A DNA stretch of 64,000 nucleotides from Cupriavidus necator (GTDB lineage: Bacteria > Pseudomonadota > Gammaproteobacteria > Burkholderiales > Burkholderiaceae), in NCBI GenBank assembly GCA_022041995.1, contig CP074382.1, positions 496,001 to 560,000 on the forward strand, written 5' to 3'. The position numbers were made by a program, and so were the translations under genes. The notes beneath the pieces were generated by a model. It made no database searches, had not been told where the DNA came from, and saw only the letters and a program-made list of their open reading frames with translations. Of this stretch, positions 55,761-64,000 are shown in pieces (the first letter of the stretch is position 1; each line of letters starts with the position of its first letter).

Positions 55761-56169
55761 CGTCGCCCGGCGAAAGCCCTTGTAGCAAGAGGCCCTTTGC
55801 ATCCCTTTTCTGAAGGGCAAGTCGCTTGCTCACGCTGCCGAGGCAAGCTGCGCGCCAACGGTGCACCTACTTCCTGGACCGAGGCCATTGCATATCCTGC
55901 GAACGTAACTAAGGCAGGGGTTGAGATTGGTCGAGCCACGGCTTGAACTCTGTCGGAGGATCTTCCCGGATCTAGTCGCTCCTCACAGCCTTCATGAACC
56001 ATGCTGGTGGTTCATGTACGCTCCGGCAGACTTGTCCAAAACTCAACACTGCAGCTCGAGAACTCATCGAACTCCTTGTCCGTTGATACTGATTTTGTCG
56101 ACTTGCCACGCTGAAATCTTGGGGGTGGGGAAGCTCATTTTTTTCCCCGACGTTTGCAGTGCTTCCCTT
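55761..56169. other. No gene recognised
   Basis: Short frames only, between two decayed minus-strand genes. Confidence 0.4.
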
Positions 56170-56640
56170 CAGTCCACCAAAGATCCGCCCACGAACGGCT
56201 CCGAGTAGAGCGAATCAGAGCGCAACGCCGCGAACTCCAGCAGCTCCGCAAACCGCGTGACCTGCACGTCGACCTTCCGACGCCATGCCTTCAGTGAGCC
56301 TGAGTACACGGCCAGTGCTAGGTGGTTTTTGTGCTTGCGCGAAGAATAGCGGAACCTGAGCGGGCTGGGCCTTGCGGAAAAACCCCCGAGTAGTTCGAGC
56401 ATTTGTAGTCCGAACCACTGGCACCACGCGTGCTCGCCATGGAATGCCCAGCTTGCTGAGCACGGTGTCATCGAGATCCAGGACCTGGATGTCGGTCTTG
56501 AGAGTGAACGTCGCGATCAAGCCCCTCTCGGCAACGTCGGACGGAGGTGACGCGTTGCGTCTCGTCGTTGGTGCAGAAGCCGGATTCCACAACGCGGTAG
56601 TGAGATCTTGGGCCGCATACATCCAGTAGCGCGCAAAGCG
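56170..56640 (-). pseudogene. Decayed gene, possibly RES-domain (toxin-like)
   Basis: Minus-strand segments in different frames: MYAAQDLTTALWNPASAPTT and GLIATFTLKTDIQVLDLDD, then a shifted frame with LRFRYSSRKHKNHLALAVYS and FAELLEFAALRSDSL. Spacing and the arginine/serine-rich RYSSR block recall RES-domain NAD-degrading toxins, but no frame is intact. Tentative. Confidence 0.3.
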
Positions 56641-56675
56641 CCTGTCCGCGCCGGCGAACCTGGGGTCGCTTCAGA

Positions 56676-57171
56676 AATCTATGGTCACCCCCATTTTTGC
56701 AAGTCGCAAAACCAGTTTGGGTGATTCGTCAGCCAGGGGAGTGCCGCTTCTTAAGCTGGCGCGCCTGTACACCCCGCATCGAACACCGCTTTGCGGGTTG
56801 TGATTGCCCATGCTGTTCTGGCAAGCTTGTTCGCCAGCGCGCAAGCCACGACGTTGGAATGGCGGCGCAACAGCATTGCGCGTCCCCAGTCTGCCAGTCG
56901 CCCGGTTCGTCTATCAAGCTGACGCATATATGCTCTCGCGCATAGAACAAGCAAGCGCCTGATGTGCTTGTCCCCGCGTCTACTGATGCCGAGTAAGTTG
57001 GCTTTCCCACCGGTACTGTGCTGCCGGGGCACGAGCCCGATCGATGCCGCGGGCTGCTTCGGTATTGTTTGCCGTCGCCCATCTCGGCGGCGAGTACGCG
57101 CGAGGTGATCGGGCCCACTCCTGGAATGGATAGCAGGCGCTGGCCGGTGTCGTCATCAGCGAACTGGTGGT
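56676..57171 (-). pseudogene. IS1111-type IS110-family fragment
   Basis: Diverged relative of 14671-16027: end TCTATGGTCACCCCCATTTTT, C-terminal transposase blocks GQRLLSIPGVGPITSRVLAAEMGDGKQY, HSTGGKANLLGISRRGDKHIRRLL, RRHSNVVACALANKLARTAWA. One frameshift near 57050 and truncation at about 57171, where the RusA gene starts. Confidence 0.82.
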
Positions 57172-57436
57172 CAACCTCGTGGCGTTCATCCCGATTCCGT
57201 CGTCGTGGCCGAAGCACCGGCAGGCAGCAGCGCGCGCCGGCCTGCTGCTGCCGACGAACAAGCCAGACCTCGACAACATCGAGAAAGCCGTCACCGACGC
57301 ATGCAACGGCGTCGTGTACGCCGACGACGCGCTCATTTGCGACGTGGTCAAGGCGAAGCGCTACGCAATCGAGTCGCGCGTCGTGGTCATGACCATTGAC
57401 CCAAGAATCGACAGCGAGGCCTCTGGCGGCCCCTAG
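57172..57436 (+). pseudogene. rusA: RusA-family Holliday junction resolvase, 5' truncated
   Basis: Phage-type RusA endonuclease that resolves Holliday junctions. Conserved FIPIPSSWPKHRQAAARAG, NKPDLDNIEKAVTDACNGV (metal-binding Asp residues) and VYADDALICDVVKAKRYA are present. The N-terminal beta strand region is lost at the IS1111-type junction. A short product from an internal ATG would lack it. First gene of the prophage remnant continued at 60.6 kb. Confidence 0.8.
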
Positions 57437-57945
57437 GAGCCGCGAACGCGGGTTGGCATATACACAACCTAGCCACCCCTATTTTTTAGGTTCGTCAGGA
57501 AAAAGTGTGGGTTGACGAAGGCTCAGGAAGATTGCCAAGTGCATGATATAGCGCGATTTCCGTCGCCCTGAAGGTTCGGAATCCGTACGATTTTCTCATG
57601 GTGACTTTGGCCTTGTTGTTCAGGCCCTCGACGACGCCGCTGGAGAACTGCTTGCGGGCACGGAAGTAGTTGAGGATCAGCTCACGGTGGGCACGCACGG
57701 TGCGGGCGAACTTCTTCATCGGCTCGATGCGCGAGCGCATCACCTGCGTACACCACTGGTCGAGGAATTTTCCGGCCCAGTCCGGTGAGATGTAATCCCA
57801 GAGCTGCTGGAATTCCTCTTTGAGCAGCCAGGCGCGTACGGTGCGCAGGTTGTACTGCAACAAGTCACGCATGCGCAGTCGCTGTTTGTCGGTCAGGTTT
57901 TCCGGACGTTTGAGCAGGCACCAGCGGGACTTCTTGAGCACCGGC

Positions 57946-59331
57946 GGACCTGTCAGAAATTTTGTGTTTAGGGCATAACATGTCACCAAGGAGCATGTAT
58001 GCCACGCAAGACGAAGACCAGCCAAGCCGCCGACCGCGCGCTGCCGAGCATTCCCGAGGACCTGATCGCCCATTTGGTAAAGGGTCCCATGACCGCGGAA
58101 GCCGTCGAGGAGGCCTCGATGGCGTTCAAGAAGGCCCTGATCGAGCGGGCCCTGGGAGCTGAGCTTGGCCATCATCTGGGCTATGCACCGGGCGCCGAGC
58201 GCCCGGCTGGCACGGCCAATCAGCGCAATGGCAAGAGCGCCAAGACGGTGTTGACCAAGGACGGGCCGCTGCGAGTGGACATCCCACGCGACCGCGACGG
58301 CAGCTTCGAGCCGATCCTGATCCCCAAGCACGAGCGGCGCTTCACCGGCTTCGATGACAAGATCATCGCCATGTACGCCCGTGGCATGACCGTGCGCGAG
58401 ATCCAGGCGTTTCTGGCCGAACAGTACGGCACCGAGGTCTCGCCTGAGTTCATCAGCTCGGTGACCGATGCGGTCATGGACGAAGTCATCGCCTGGCAGG
58501 CGCGCCCGCTTGAGGCGATGTACCCGGTGGTGTTCTTCGACGCGCTGCGCGTCAAGATGCGCGAAGACGGGGTGGTGCGCAACAAGGCGGTCTACCTGGC
58601 CCTGGGTGTGTTGCCTGACGGCACGCGCGACATTCTGGGCCTGTGGATCGAGAACACCGAAGGCGCCAAGTTCTGGATGAAGGTGTTCAACGACCTGAAG
58701 ACGCGCGGCACGCAGGACATCCTGATTGCGGTGACCGATGGCCTCAAAGGGATGGAGCAGGCCCTGAATGCGGTGTTCCCGGAGACGACCCTGCAGACCT
58801 GCATCGTGCATCTGATCCGCAACAGCCTGGGGTACGTCAGCTGGAAGGAGCGCCGGGCCGTGGCGGCCGCGCTCAAGCCCGTGTACACGGCCCCCACGGT
58901 CGAGGCTGCGCTGGCCGAGCTGGAGGCCTTCGAGCAAGGGGAATGGGGCCGGCAGTACACGCCGATCGCCGCCTCCTGGCGTCGCGCCTGGGATCAGGTG
59001 ATTCCGTTCTTTACGTTCCCGCCGGCGATCCGCAAGATCCTCTACACGACCAACGCGATCGAGAGCATCAACGCGCAACTGCGCAAGATCATTAAGACCC
59101 GAGGTCACTTCCCCAGCGATGAGGCGGCGACCAAGCTGCTGTGGCTGGCGCTGCGCAATATTACGGGAAGGTGGGGCAGCTCAACCCATGACTGGAAGGC
59201 AGCCATGAACCAGTTTGCGATCCTGTACGAAGAACGCTTCACCCACCCCCATCGCTGAGATAATGCTGGCTCACCGGTCCAATCGCCGGTGAGCCTTTAC
59301 CTGCCCTGCACACAAAAAAACTGACAGGCCC
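57946..59331 (+). mobile_element. IS256-family element, complete
   Basis: 1,386 bp with ends GGACCTGTCAG / GGGCCTGTCAG (inverted) and an 8-bp duplication GCACCGGC (57938-57945, 59332-59339) in the ISL3 transposase gene. The truncated relative at 35749-36893 matches it. Confidence 0.95.
57999..59258 (+). CDS. IS256-family (mutator-type) transposase
   Basis: 419 aa, ATG after CAAGGAGCATGT. Mutator-family blocks: MYPVVFFDALRVKMRED (D), DILIAVTDGLKGMEQALNAVFPETTLQTCIVHLIRNS (D and the CxxH-like region), LYTTNAIESINAQLRKIIK (E). Intact. Confidence 0.95.
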   Translation: MPRKTKTSQAADRALPSIPEDLIAHLVKGPMTAEAVEEASMAFKKALIERALGAELGHHLGYAPGAERPAGTANQRNGKSAKTVLTKDGPLRVDIPRDRDGSFEPILIPKHERRFTGFDDKIIAMYARGMTVREIQAFLAEQYGTEVSPEFISSVTDAVMDEVIAWQARPLEAMYPVVFFDALRVKMREDGVVRNKAVYLALGVLPDGTRDILGLWIENTEGAKFWMKVFNDLKTRGTQDILIAVTDGLKGMEQALNAVFPETTLQTCIVHLIRNSLGYVSWKERRAVAAALKPVYTAPTVEAALAELEAFEQGEWGRQYTPIAASWRRAWDQVIPFFTFPPAIRKILYTTNAIESINAQLRKIIKTRGHFPSDEAATKLLWLALRNITGRWGSSTHDWKAAMNQFAILYEERFTHPHR

Positions 59332-60134
59332 GCACCGGCTCGTATCCGTCGCGGACCATGCGGCGGGACTCTTCAGCGCGAACCTCATCGATAGCCTTAT
59401 TCATCTTCGCAACGATGTGGAAGCGGTCCAGGATGTTCAGCGCATTGGGGCAATGCAGCGCTATCATCTCAAGGTAGGGCTTCCACATATCCGAGCAGAC
59501 GAACTCAACCTTCTCGCATACCTGTTCTCCGATCATGGCAAAGAACTTCGCGAAGCTTTCTTTCGTGCGCTCCTGCCCCACCCATAGTAGACGCGTGCAG
59601 CCAGCCTCGATCTGGTAGACCAGTGTGAGGTACTTGTGTCCACGACCATACTGGATCTCGTCGACACCAAAGGCACGGATCGTACCGAGTTCGCGATGGG
59701 CCAGGCCCCAGTCCACCACCCACTCCACTGCGTTGAAGACTTTCTCCCAACTGGTGCGGAAGCTTTGTGCCGTCTCCTTCCACGACAGCTTGCGTGCCCA
59801 CTGCGCCAGGAAGATCATGTAAGCGCGGGTGAGCGTGTGCTTGCCATTGGCCCACGGCAGGGCTTCGACCTTCACGCCACAGTCACGACAGTCGACGCGC
59901 CGCATGGTATAGAGCAGGAATACTGCAAAACCCCAGACGGGAATAAACTCGAAGCGGCGCTCCGTGAGTGAGTCGTAACCCCGCGCAGGCTGGTTGCAGC
60001 ATGAGCAGACCGGCTTCGAACCCTTGCGCGGCCGAACGTCGATCTCGATGGACTGGGTTGCCTCGCACAGCCGCGCACCTTCATAGACAAAGCCGGGAAA
60101 ATGATGACAAGCGTTAAGCAGACGAGTCAGCAAC

Positions 60135-60565
60135 ATGGTTAGCAAGCTCAAAACCGGCAAGGGCAAAGCTGCCATTGTCACCGAACAGCAAACGCTCACC
60201 CAGTACATTTCAGACCTGCATAACTGGCCGGCTTCGTGGCGAGTCGATGACGAAGATATCTCGACTGGAGAGGAAATCGTAGCAATACTCACGCCTTTCC
60301 TTGAGCATCTCCCAACCTTGGGATACGCACGCAAGACATTGCTTCGGCACCGCGATCACATCTGGATGCTCGGTGGCGAATGATCCGACGACGCCATGAA
60401 GATCCCGATCTCCTTACCCTCCCTGTGGCAACCCTCCTGGACAAGCTCATCGAGGAAGACGGCGGCCCTCTCATCTGGCCAGTTATCTCCGAGTCCGCAC
60501 AAAATTCCTTTGATGCAACCTGTCGCAAGCTCTATCAGTACCTGAATCGGGCTTCACTCGGCTAG
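60135..60565 (+). pseudogene. ISL3 passenger protein, frameshifted copy
   Basis: Same gene as 26791-27222. One A is missing in the GGCGAAATGATCC run (near 60381), so the frame stops after HIWMLGGE. The remaining part (MIRRRHEDPDLLTLPVATLL to LYQYLNRASLG) is in another frame. Confidence 0.85.
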
Positions 60566-60650
60566 CCGCACATCCGCTTTCACCCACAGATTCCGCCGAC
60601 GAGCCATTTTTTACGTACTTCTGCACGCTGAAATTTTGGAGGTACCGCAA

Positions 60651-61259
60651 ATGACCGCGATTTTCTTGTCCGTTCCGCAGGCCGTGCATTTTGCCTACTT
60701 AATGCGCGCATACCCGCCTTGCCCCGAAAGCATCATGGCGAAGATCATGCGGCAGAACGTCAAAGAGTCCGAGATATGGCACGGTAACAGGCCGAAAACA
60801 GTATCGTTCGACGGCCTGAACGCGCTTGAGGTGCATCAGTAGTGCACCAACATTCGGGACATGGTTTGCCGACTGCTGCCGATGGAAGAGTCATCCTGCT
60901 TACGTGCCCGGCACCGCTTGACAGAATATCACGACTACGTCAGCGGCGAGCGTCGTTATTACTTCGACCGCGACCGCACAGAGGCTATTAAGGCGCTCGC
61001 AGACTGGCTCATGCCGGGCCACGACGACATACCGCCGCCAATGATGGACTTGCTCGTCGCGCGCCACTTCTGCGACCGGCATCGGACGCCCATCACGATC
61101 CGCGAAGTGGCGGAGCTGTTCGGCAAGTCGCGCAGCACGACGCACCGCCGGTCGGACGAGATAGCCGACAGGCTCAATAAACTGGAAATGCGGGCGCTCG
61201 ACCTGGGAAACACGGTCTACATACACCGGCACGCATCGCATAGCGCTGTTCCTACGTGA
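60651..61259 (+). pseudogene. Phage HTH protein with in-frame stop
   Basis: Frame from MTAIFLSVPQAVHFAYLMRA, interrupted by TAG at 60840-60842, then continuing in the same frame CTNIRDMVCRLLPMEESS to a C-terminal helix-turn-helix (ITIREVAELFGKSRSTTHRRSDEIADRLNKLE). ATG follows GGAGG. Resembles late-regulator or antitermination-type proteins of Burkholderia/Ralstonia phages; function not established. One amber mutation explains the break. Confidence 0.6.
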
Positions 61260-61343
61260 ATGTGCCCCTTGCGGTTGTGGGACAAGGCCATTACATTTCA
61301 GCCACCGTGGAATCAGTCCCCCCTCACGAATAACGCTCGCGCA

Positions 61344-61800
61344 GTGCCTGCGAAGCCAAAGCGCCCATGTCGGCATCCCGGCTGCGGTGCGCTCGTCAAT
61401 AACAGGGTCGGCCTTTGCCCTTTGCCCCCTGCACCTGGCACAGCACCGGCAGCAGGTCAACGCGCGCCGTGCCGAGCGCGGCTATACCGGCGCGTGGCGC
61501 AAAGCTCGTGCGGCCTATCTGCGAGCGCACCCGCTGTGCGAGTGCGACGAGTGCAAGGCGCTGGGCCGCGTACTGCCGTCGACTGTGGTCGACCACATCA
61601 TCCCGCATCGCGGGGATATGACCCTGTTCTGGGACCGCACCAACTGGCAGGCGATGAGCAAGCCATGCCACGACCGCAAGACCGCACGCTTCGACGGTGG
61701 CTTCGGTCGACCCCGCCGCGAGTACGCACCAAGAGTGCCGCAAGCGGCCCGCAGCAGGGGGAGGGGGCGGGCAATCTCTGCATGCTGCACGGCGGTGAGC
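61344..61800 (+). pseudogene. Phage HNH endonuclease, frameshifted
   Basis: Starts GTG PAKPKRPCRHPGCGALV, a Cys-rich N-terminus as in phage HNH nucleases near terminase genes. A duplication in the CCTTTGCCCTTTGCCCC run shifts the frame near 61415. The next frame has RGYTGAWRKARAAYLRAHPLCECDEC, TVVDHIIPHRGDMTLFWDRTNWQAMSKPCHDRKTA, the HNH motif with zinc Cys pairs. Such proteins act with terminase in DNA packaging. No terminase remains here. Confidence 0.78.
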
Positions 61801-61880
61801 GCGCGTGAGCTGCGATTTTCTCCGACGCAATATTGAGTTCAAGGGGGCCGCGTTAGAACAGCCGCGGCGCCACCCTATCA

Positions 61881-62327
61881 TCACTTCGAACTGTAAATTT
61901 TATCAATTAAATGCGCATAAGTATCAGGGCTGAGTCCAGATTTGCCGAGCCTTGCACGTAAAGTCTTATCTTTGATTTTATTAATTCCATTCTTGAGATC
62001 TATTAAGCCTTGTAATTTCGGAGATTCTTTTATGTCTTTTGGCTGTTGCTCCACAAGAACAGAGAGGGCATCAATTACGCAGCCAATTTGGTGTCCATAG
62101 CTGTGCTCGCGCGTAATTGCGCGCTCCATAGCTGGATCTGAACTATTCTCGTTGTTGATGATGGTTGTATTGTTTGTCGTATTGTTGTTCGTGAACCAGC
62201 CCGGTAAAATTGACTGATAGAGAGTTTCCGGTGCATATAAATGCGAAATCGCCTTTATCATCCCCGACATCGAATTGGCCAACTCATCAACGTTGTTAGC
62301 GGAACTGCTTTCATCATTTGTCGACAT
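61881..62327 (-). CDS. Uncharacterised 148-157 aa protein in an AT-rich islet
   Basis: Frame open from 62354; GGGGA before MSTNDESSSANNVDELANS makes 62327 the likelier start. Asn/Ser/Thr-rich N-terminal half (NNNTTNNTTIINNENSS), helical C-terminal half (LQGLIDLKNGINKIKDKTLRARLGKSGLS). No signal peptide, membrane helix or known domain. Intact and clearly AT-richer than its prophage neighbours and on the opposite strand, like a phage moron (cargo) gene. Function unknown. Confidence 0.6.
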   Translation of the reverse strand: MSTNDESSSANNVDELANSMSGMIKAISHLYAPETLYQSILPGWFTNNNTTNNTTIINNENSSDPAMERAITREHSYGHQIGCVIDALSVLVEQQPKDIKESPKLQGLIDLKNGINKIKDKTLRARLGKSGLSPDTYAHLIDKIYSSK

Positions 62328-62354
62328 AGTTCGTGTCCCCATTTTTATCGTCAT

Positions 62355-62837
62355 AGTGCGTTGGACAAACGCCCGTGACTAACAAAGTAGCGGATTGAGG
62401 TTGCATTGCTGAATTGAATCCGGCTTAGTTCGCGAGAAGTGCATTTCAAGTAGCCTGCTTCCAACGATACGCCAGCGATCGGGAATCATCCTCCCCTCAA
62501 ACCGCGACCACCAAGGCTGCGATGACCGGGTCGGAATTACTCTGTCTGCTTTGATGCCCCTGGTAAATCGCAAGTCTCATGCCAAACTCGCGCAGCAGTT
62601 CGGAAAGGCGCTCTGGCGTGAACCGCGACAGGGGCCCATTGCAGCAGATAGCAACGCACCAGCGTTGAGTCCACACGGTTCTTAGACCCGCTAACAGAAC
62701 GTCTCAACGAAGCGGGTGACGATCTAGTCGCAGACGGCGTTCGAGGATCGCGCTCCGCCGTTGAAGGGCTAAATACATGTTGCAAGGGAGACAGAATTGT
62801 CGTGATTGTCGGATTTGAGTGCAAGCGGTCTGCATTC
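62355..62837. other. No gene recognised
   Basis: Short frames on both strands, no domain. Separates the AT-rich islet from the methyltransferase remnant. Confidence 0.4.
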
Positions 62838-63039
62838 CAGATCGCGGCGTCTACGTCCGGCGCATCACGCCGCGCGAGTGCAAGCGCCTGATGGGTTTTC
62901 TCGACGATTACACGCTTGTTCCCTATCGCGGCAAAAGCCTGCCGCCGATGGCCCGCGCTATGCCGCCCTCGGGAACAGCATGGCGGTACCTGTTTTGCAG
63001 TGGATCGGCAAGCGCATCGCCCACGCGATAGGAGCTTGA
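62838..63039 (+). pseudogene. DNA C5-cytosine methyltransferase, C-terminal end
   Basis: GVYVRRITPRECKRLMGFLDDYTLVPYRGK and, in the next frame, AADGPRYAALGNSMAVPVLQWIGKRI to the stop. The motif IX-X region (RxLTPRECxRLMGFPDD...GNSxAVPV) of phage Dcm-like enzymes is unmistakable. Two extra bases in the AAAAGCC run cause the frameshift. The catalytic PC motif part is missing. Confidence 0.8.
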
Positions 63040-63043
63040 AACC

Positions 63044-63250
63044 ATGAGCTATTCATTCAGAGTCCTGGCCGCGGGCAAGGACGAAGCAAAAGCCGCAGTC
63101 GAAGTCGAATTCGACAAGGTCGTCGGGAGCCAGCCCGTACACGCTCGCGACCGCGCCGCAGTGCTCGCCAACGCGAACGCCGTCATCGACCTACTCGACG
63201 ACGACGACGCGAAGGACGTGTCCGTTACGTGCGGCGGGTACGTGAGCTAG
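63044..63250 (+). CDS. Small conserved phage protein
   Basis: 68 aa (MSYSFRVLAAGKDEAKAAVE ... VIDLLDDDDAKDVSVTCGGY), acidic, start four bases after the methyltransferase stop. Similar short proteins sit in this place in Burkholderiaceae prophages; no known function. Intact. Confidence 0.65.
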   Translation: MSYSFRVLAAGKDEAKAAVEVEFDKVVGSQPVHARDRAAVLANANAVIDLLDDDDAKDVSVTCGGYVS

Positions 63251-63314
63251 CAGACCGCCGACCAGCCCGAAACGGTGCCGCTGTCGAGCTCATCGATTGC
63301 AGCCAGCGCCGGCT

Positions 63315-63683
63315 ATGTCCCGCGCGACACGAACTAAGGCGCGGCCTGTGAGCATGCCCGAAGCACTGGCGGTCGAGTACCTGCCTATCGAACAGAAAAT
63401 TCCGTACGTCCGCAACGCGCATACGCACAGCGAGGCGCGCAAATCGCCGGCAGCTTGCGTGAGTTCGGCTGGACTAACCCGGTACTCATTGACGGCGAGG
63501 GCACCATCATTGCCGGGCATGGGCGGGTGCTCGCTGCCCGGCAGCTCGGCCAGACGGTTGTCCCAGTCATCATCTCGCTTGCGCATCTCACCGAAGCGCA
63601 GCGCCTACGTGCTCGCCGACAACAAGCTCGCCGAGAAAGCCGGCTGGAATAAAGACCTGCTGAGTCTTGAGCTGGCTAAAGGC
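63315..63683 (+). pseudogene. ParB-like nuclease-domain protein (phage), frameshifted and cut by IS4
   Basis: Three frames in succession: MSRATRTKARPVSMPEALAV and YLPIEQKIPYVRNAHTHSEA; then GSLREFGWTNPVLIDGEGTIIAGHGRVLAARQLG (the ParB/Srx box GxGR); then YVLADNKLAEKAGWNKDLLSLEL. Typical of phage ParB-like proteins that precede a DNA methylase or terminase. Two small indels and the IS4 insertion at 63684 inactivate it. Confidence 0.78.
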
Positions 63684-64000
63684 ACCTCATTACACACAAC
63701 TCCTGGCGGCTGGTGCGCCGCAGAAAGTCGTTTACGGTCAATGACATAGCGGGTGGGGTTGTAAACTCTTTCGGATTGTCGTTCACTCTTGCATTTTGGA
63801 CGGCACATGCAGCGAGAGGCAACGAGTTGGGCAGCGGCAGAATTCAAGGACATTGACTTGGGCGACCAGCGCCTGAATAAGCGGGCGGTGCTGCTAGCGG
63901 AGCGACTCGCAGAGAAGCCGACGGCAAGCATACCGAGTGCGTGCGGCGGCTGGGCGGAAACGGCTGCTGCGTACCGCTTCCTGGCTCAGGATGAATTGGA
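63684..64000 (+). mobile_element. IS4-family (IS50-like) element, copy 2, continues outside window
   Basis: Identical in the visible part to the left end of 47549-49027, starting with ACCTCATTACACACAACTCC. Same orientation as copy 1, inserted in the ParB-like gene. Confidence 0.92.
63807..64000 (+). CDS. IS4-family transposase, 5' part
   Basis: First 64 codons (MQREATSWAAAEFKDIDLGD onward), identical to the copy at 47672. Continues beyond the window. Confidence 0.9.
   Translation, partial: MQREATSWAAAEFKDIDLGDQRLNKRAVLLAERLAEKPTASIPSACGGWAETAAAYRFLAQDEL

Larger units (their letters stand above)
57495..60136 (-). pseudogene. ISL3-family transposase interrupted by IS256
   Basis: N-terminal part 60136-59332: CSCCNQPARGYDSLTERRFEF (zinc-binding), FGVDEIQYGRGHKYLTLVYQ (D), CSDMWKPYLEMIALHCPNAL (D), to DGYEPV. 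C-terminal part 57945-57495: LKKSRWCLLKRPENLTDKQR, VVEGLNNKAKVTMRKSYGF (E). Joining at the IS256 duplication restores the sequence seen uninterrupted at 35.2 kb. Inactive as it stands. Confidence 0.9.
57489..60605. mobile_element. ISL3-family element with nested IS256
   Basis: Related ends GGTTCGTCAGGAAAAAGTG and GGCTCGTCGGCGGAATCTG (inverted), and an 8-bp duplication ATTTTTTA (57481-57488, 60606-60613), the family's usual length. Without IS256 and its duplication the element is 1,723 bp. It carries a transposase (minus strand) and a divergent passenger gene. Confidence 0.93.

Noticed and set aside
57495..59108. Long minus-strand frame of 537 aa across IS256 and ISL3
   Set aside because: It fuses the antisense of the IS256 transposase to the true ISL3 C-terminal part. 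Only the ISL3 segment is coding; the IS256 gene runs on the plus strand.

Overview
Organism and character. The window looks like an accessory region (plasmid, chromid or genomic island) of a Burkholderiaceae bacterium of the Ralstonia/Cupriavidus type. It is GC-rich, carries a B-A-C-ordered heavy-metal RND efflux operon, a CDF metal exporter, a cold-shock/DUF1294 remnant and phage genes of the kind found in Ralstonia and Burkholderia, and is packed with IS families common there. The genus is inferred, not proven. It is an insertion-sequence graveyard: most non-transposon genes are broken, and many IS elements sit inside other IS elements.

Layout. 1-1.2 kb: 3' part of an IS3 element. 2.0-2.85 kb: frameshifted sterol-desaturase gene. 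3.5-3.9 kb: IS3/IS2-type orfA fragment. 4.8-6.05 kb: apparently intact secreted pectin lyase. 6.4-7.9 kb: intact IS4 element with a 10-bp target duplication. 8.56-9.34 kb: 5' part of an IS21 element. 9.345-24.06 kb: a large mirror-like composite. From left to right it holds a hairpin-bearing end, an IS110 element, an IS91-type HUH transposase with a tyrosine recombinase (leftward), an IS5/IS903-type element carrying a nested IS1111-type element, an IS630 element, three overlapping tyrosine recombinases (a RIT-type trio), a recombinase remnant, a second and diverged IS91 transposase (rightward), the same IS110, and a second hairpin-bearing end. 24.2-31.4 kb: IS5, IS3 and ISL3 elements and fragments, including one IS3 inside another IS3-family orfA, and a broken cold-shock/DUF1294 gene. 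31.7-42.3 kb: two near-identical inverted IS701 copies enclosing a CDF exporter, an ISL3/IS256 junction and a transposase gene interrupted by an ISAzo13-type element. 42.3-51.4 kb: IS5-type element, then a leftward metal-efflux operon (small His-rich protein, MFP, RND pump, outer-membrane factor, cytochrome b561). The RND gene carries an IS4 insertion with a 10-bp duplication, the MFP is frameshifted and the cytochrome is truncated. 51.4-54.5 kb: two IS5 elements with clean target duplications. 54.6-57.2 kb: an orphan 104-aa gene and decayed genes. 57.2-63.7 kb: prophage remnant (RusA, HTH protein, HNH, C5 methyltransferase end, small phage protein, ParB-like), split by an ISL3 element that itself carries IS256. 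63.7-64 kb: start of a second IS4 copy.

How it fits together. The likely working functions are pectin cleavage, CDF metal export and the transposition/recombination machinery. The RND efflux operon has at least three independent lesions and should be inactive. Comparing repeated copies inside the window gives exact element boundaries and target duplications for most IS elements. It also shows the most interesting structure: one IS110 element sits at the equivalent position in the ends of two diverged IS91-type elements, each ending in hairpins whose base-pairing is kept while the sequence differs. No tRNA, rRNA or CRISPR array was seen.
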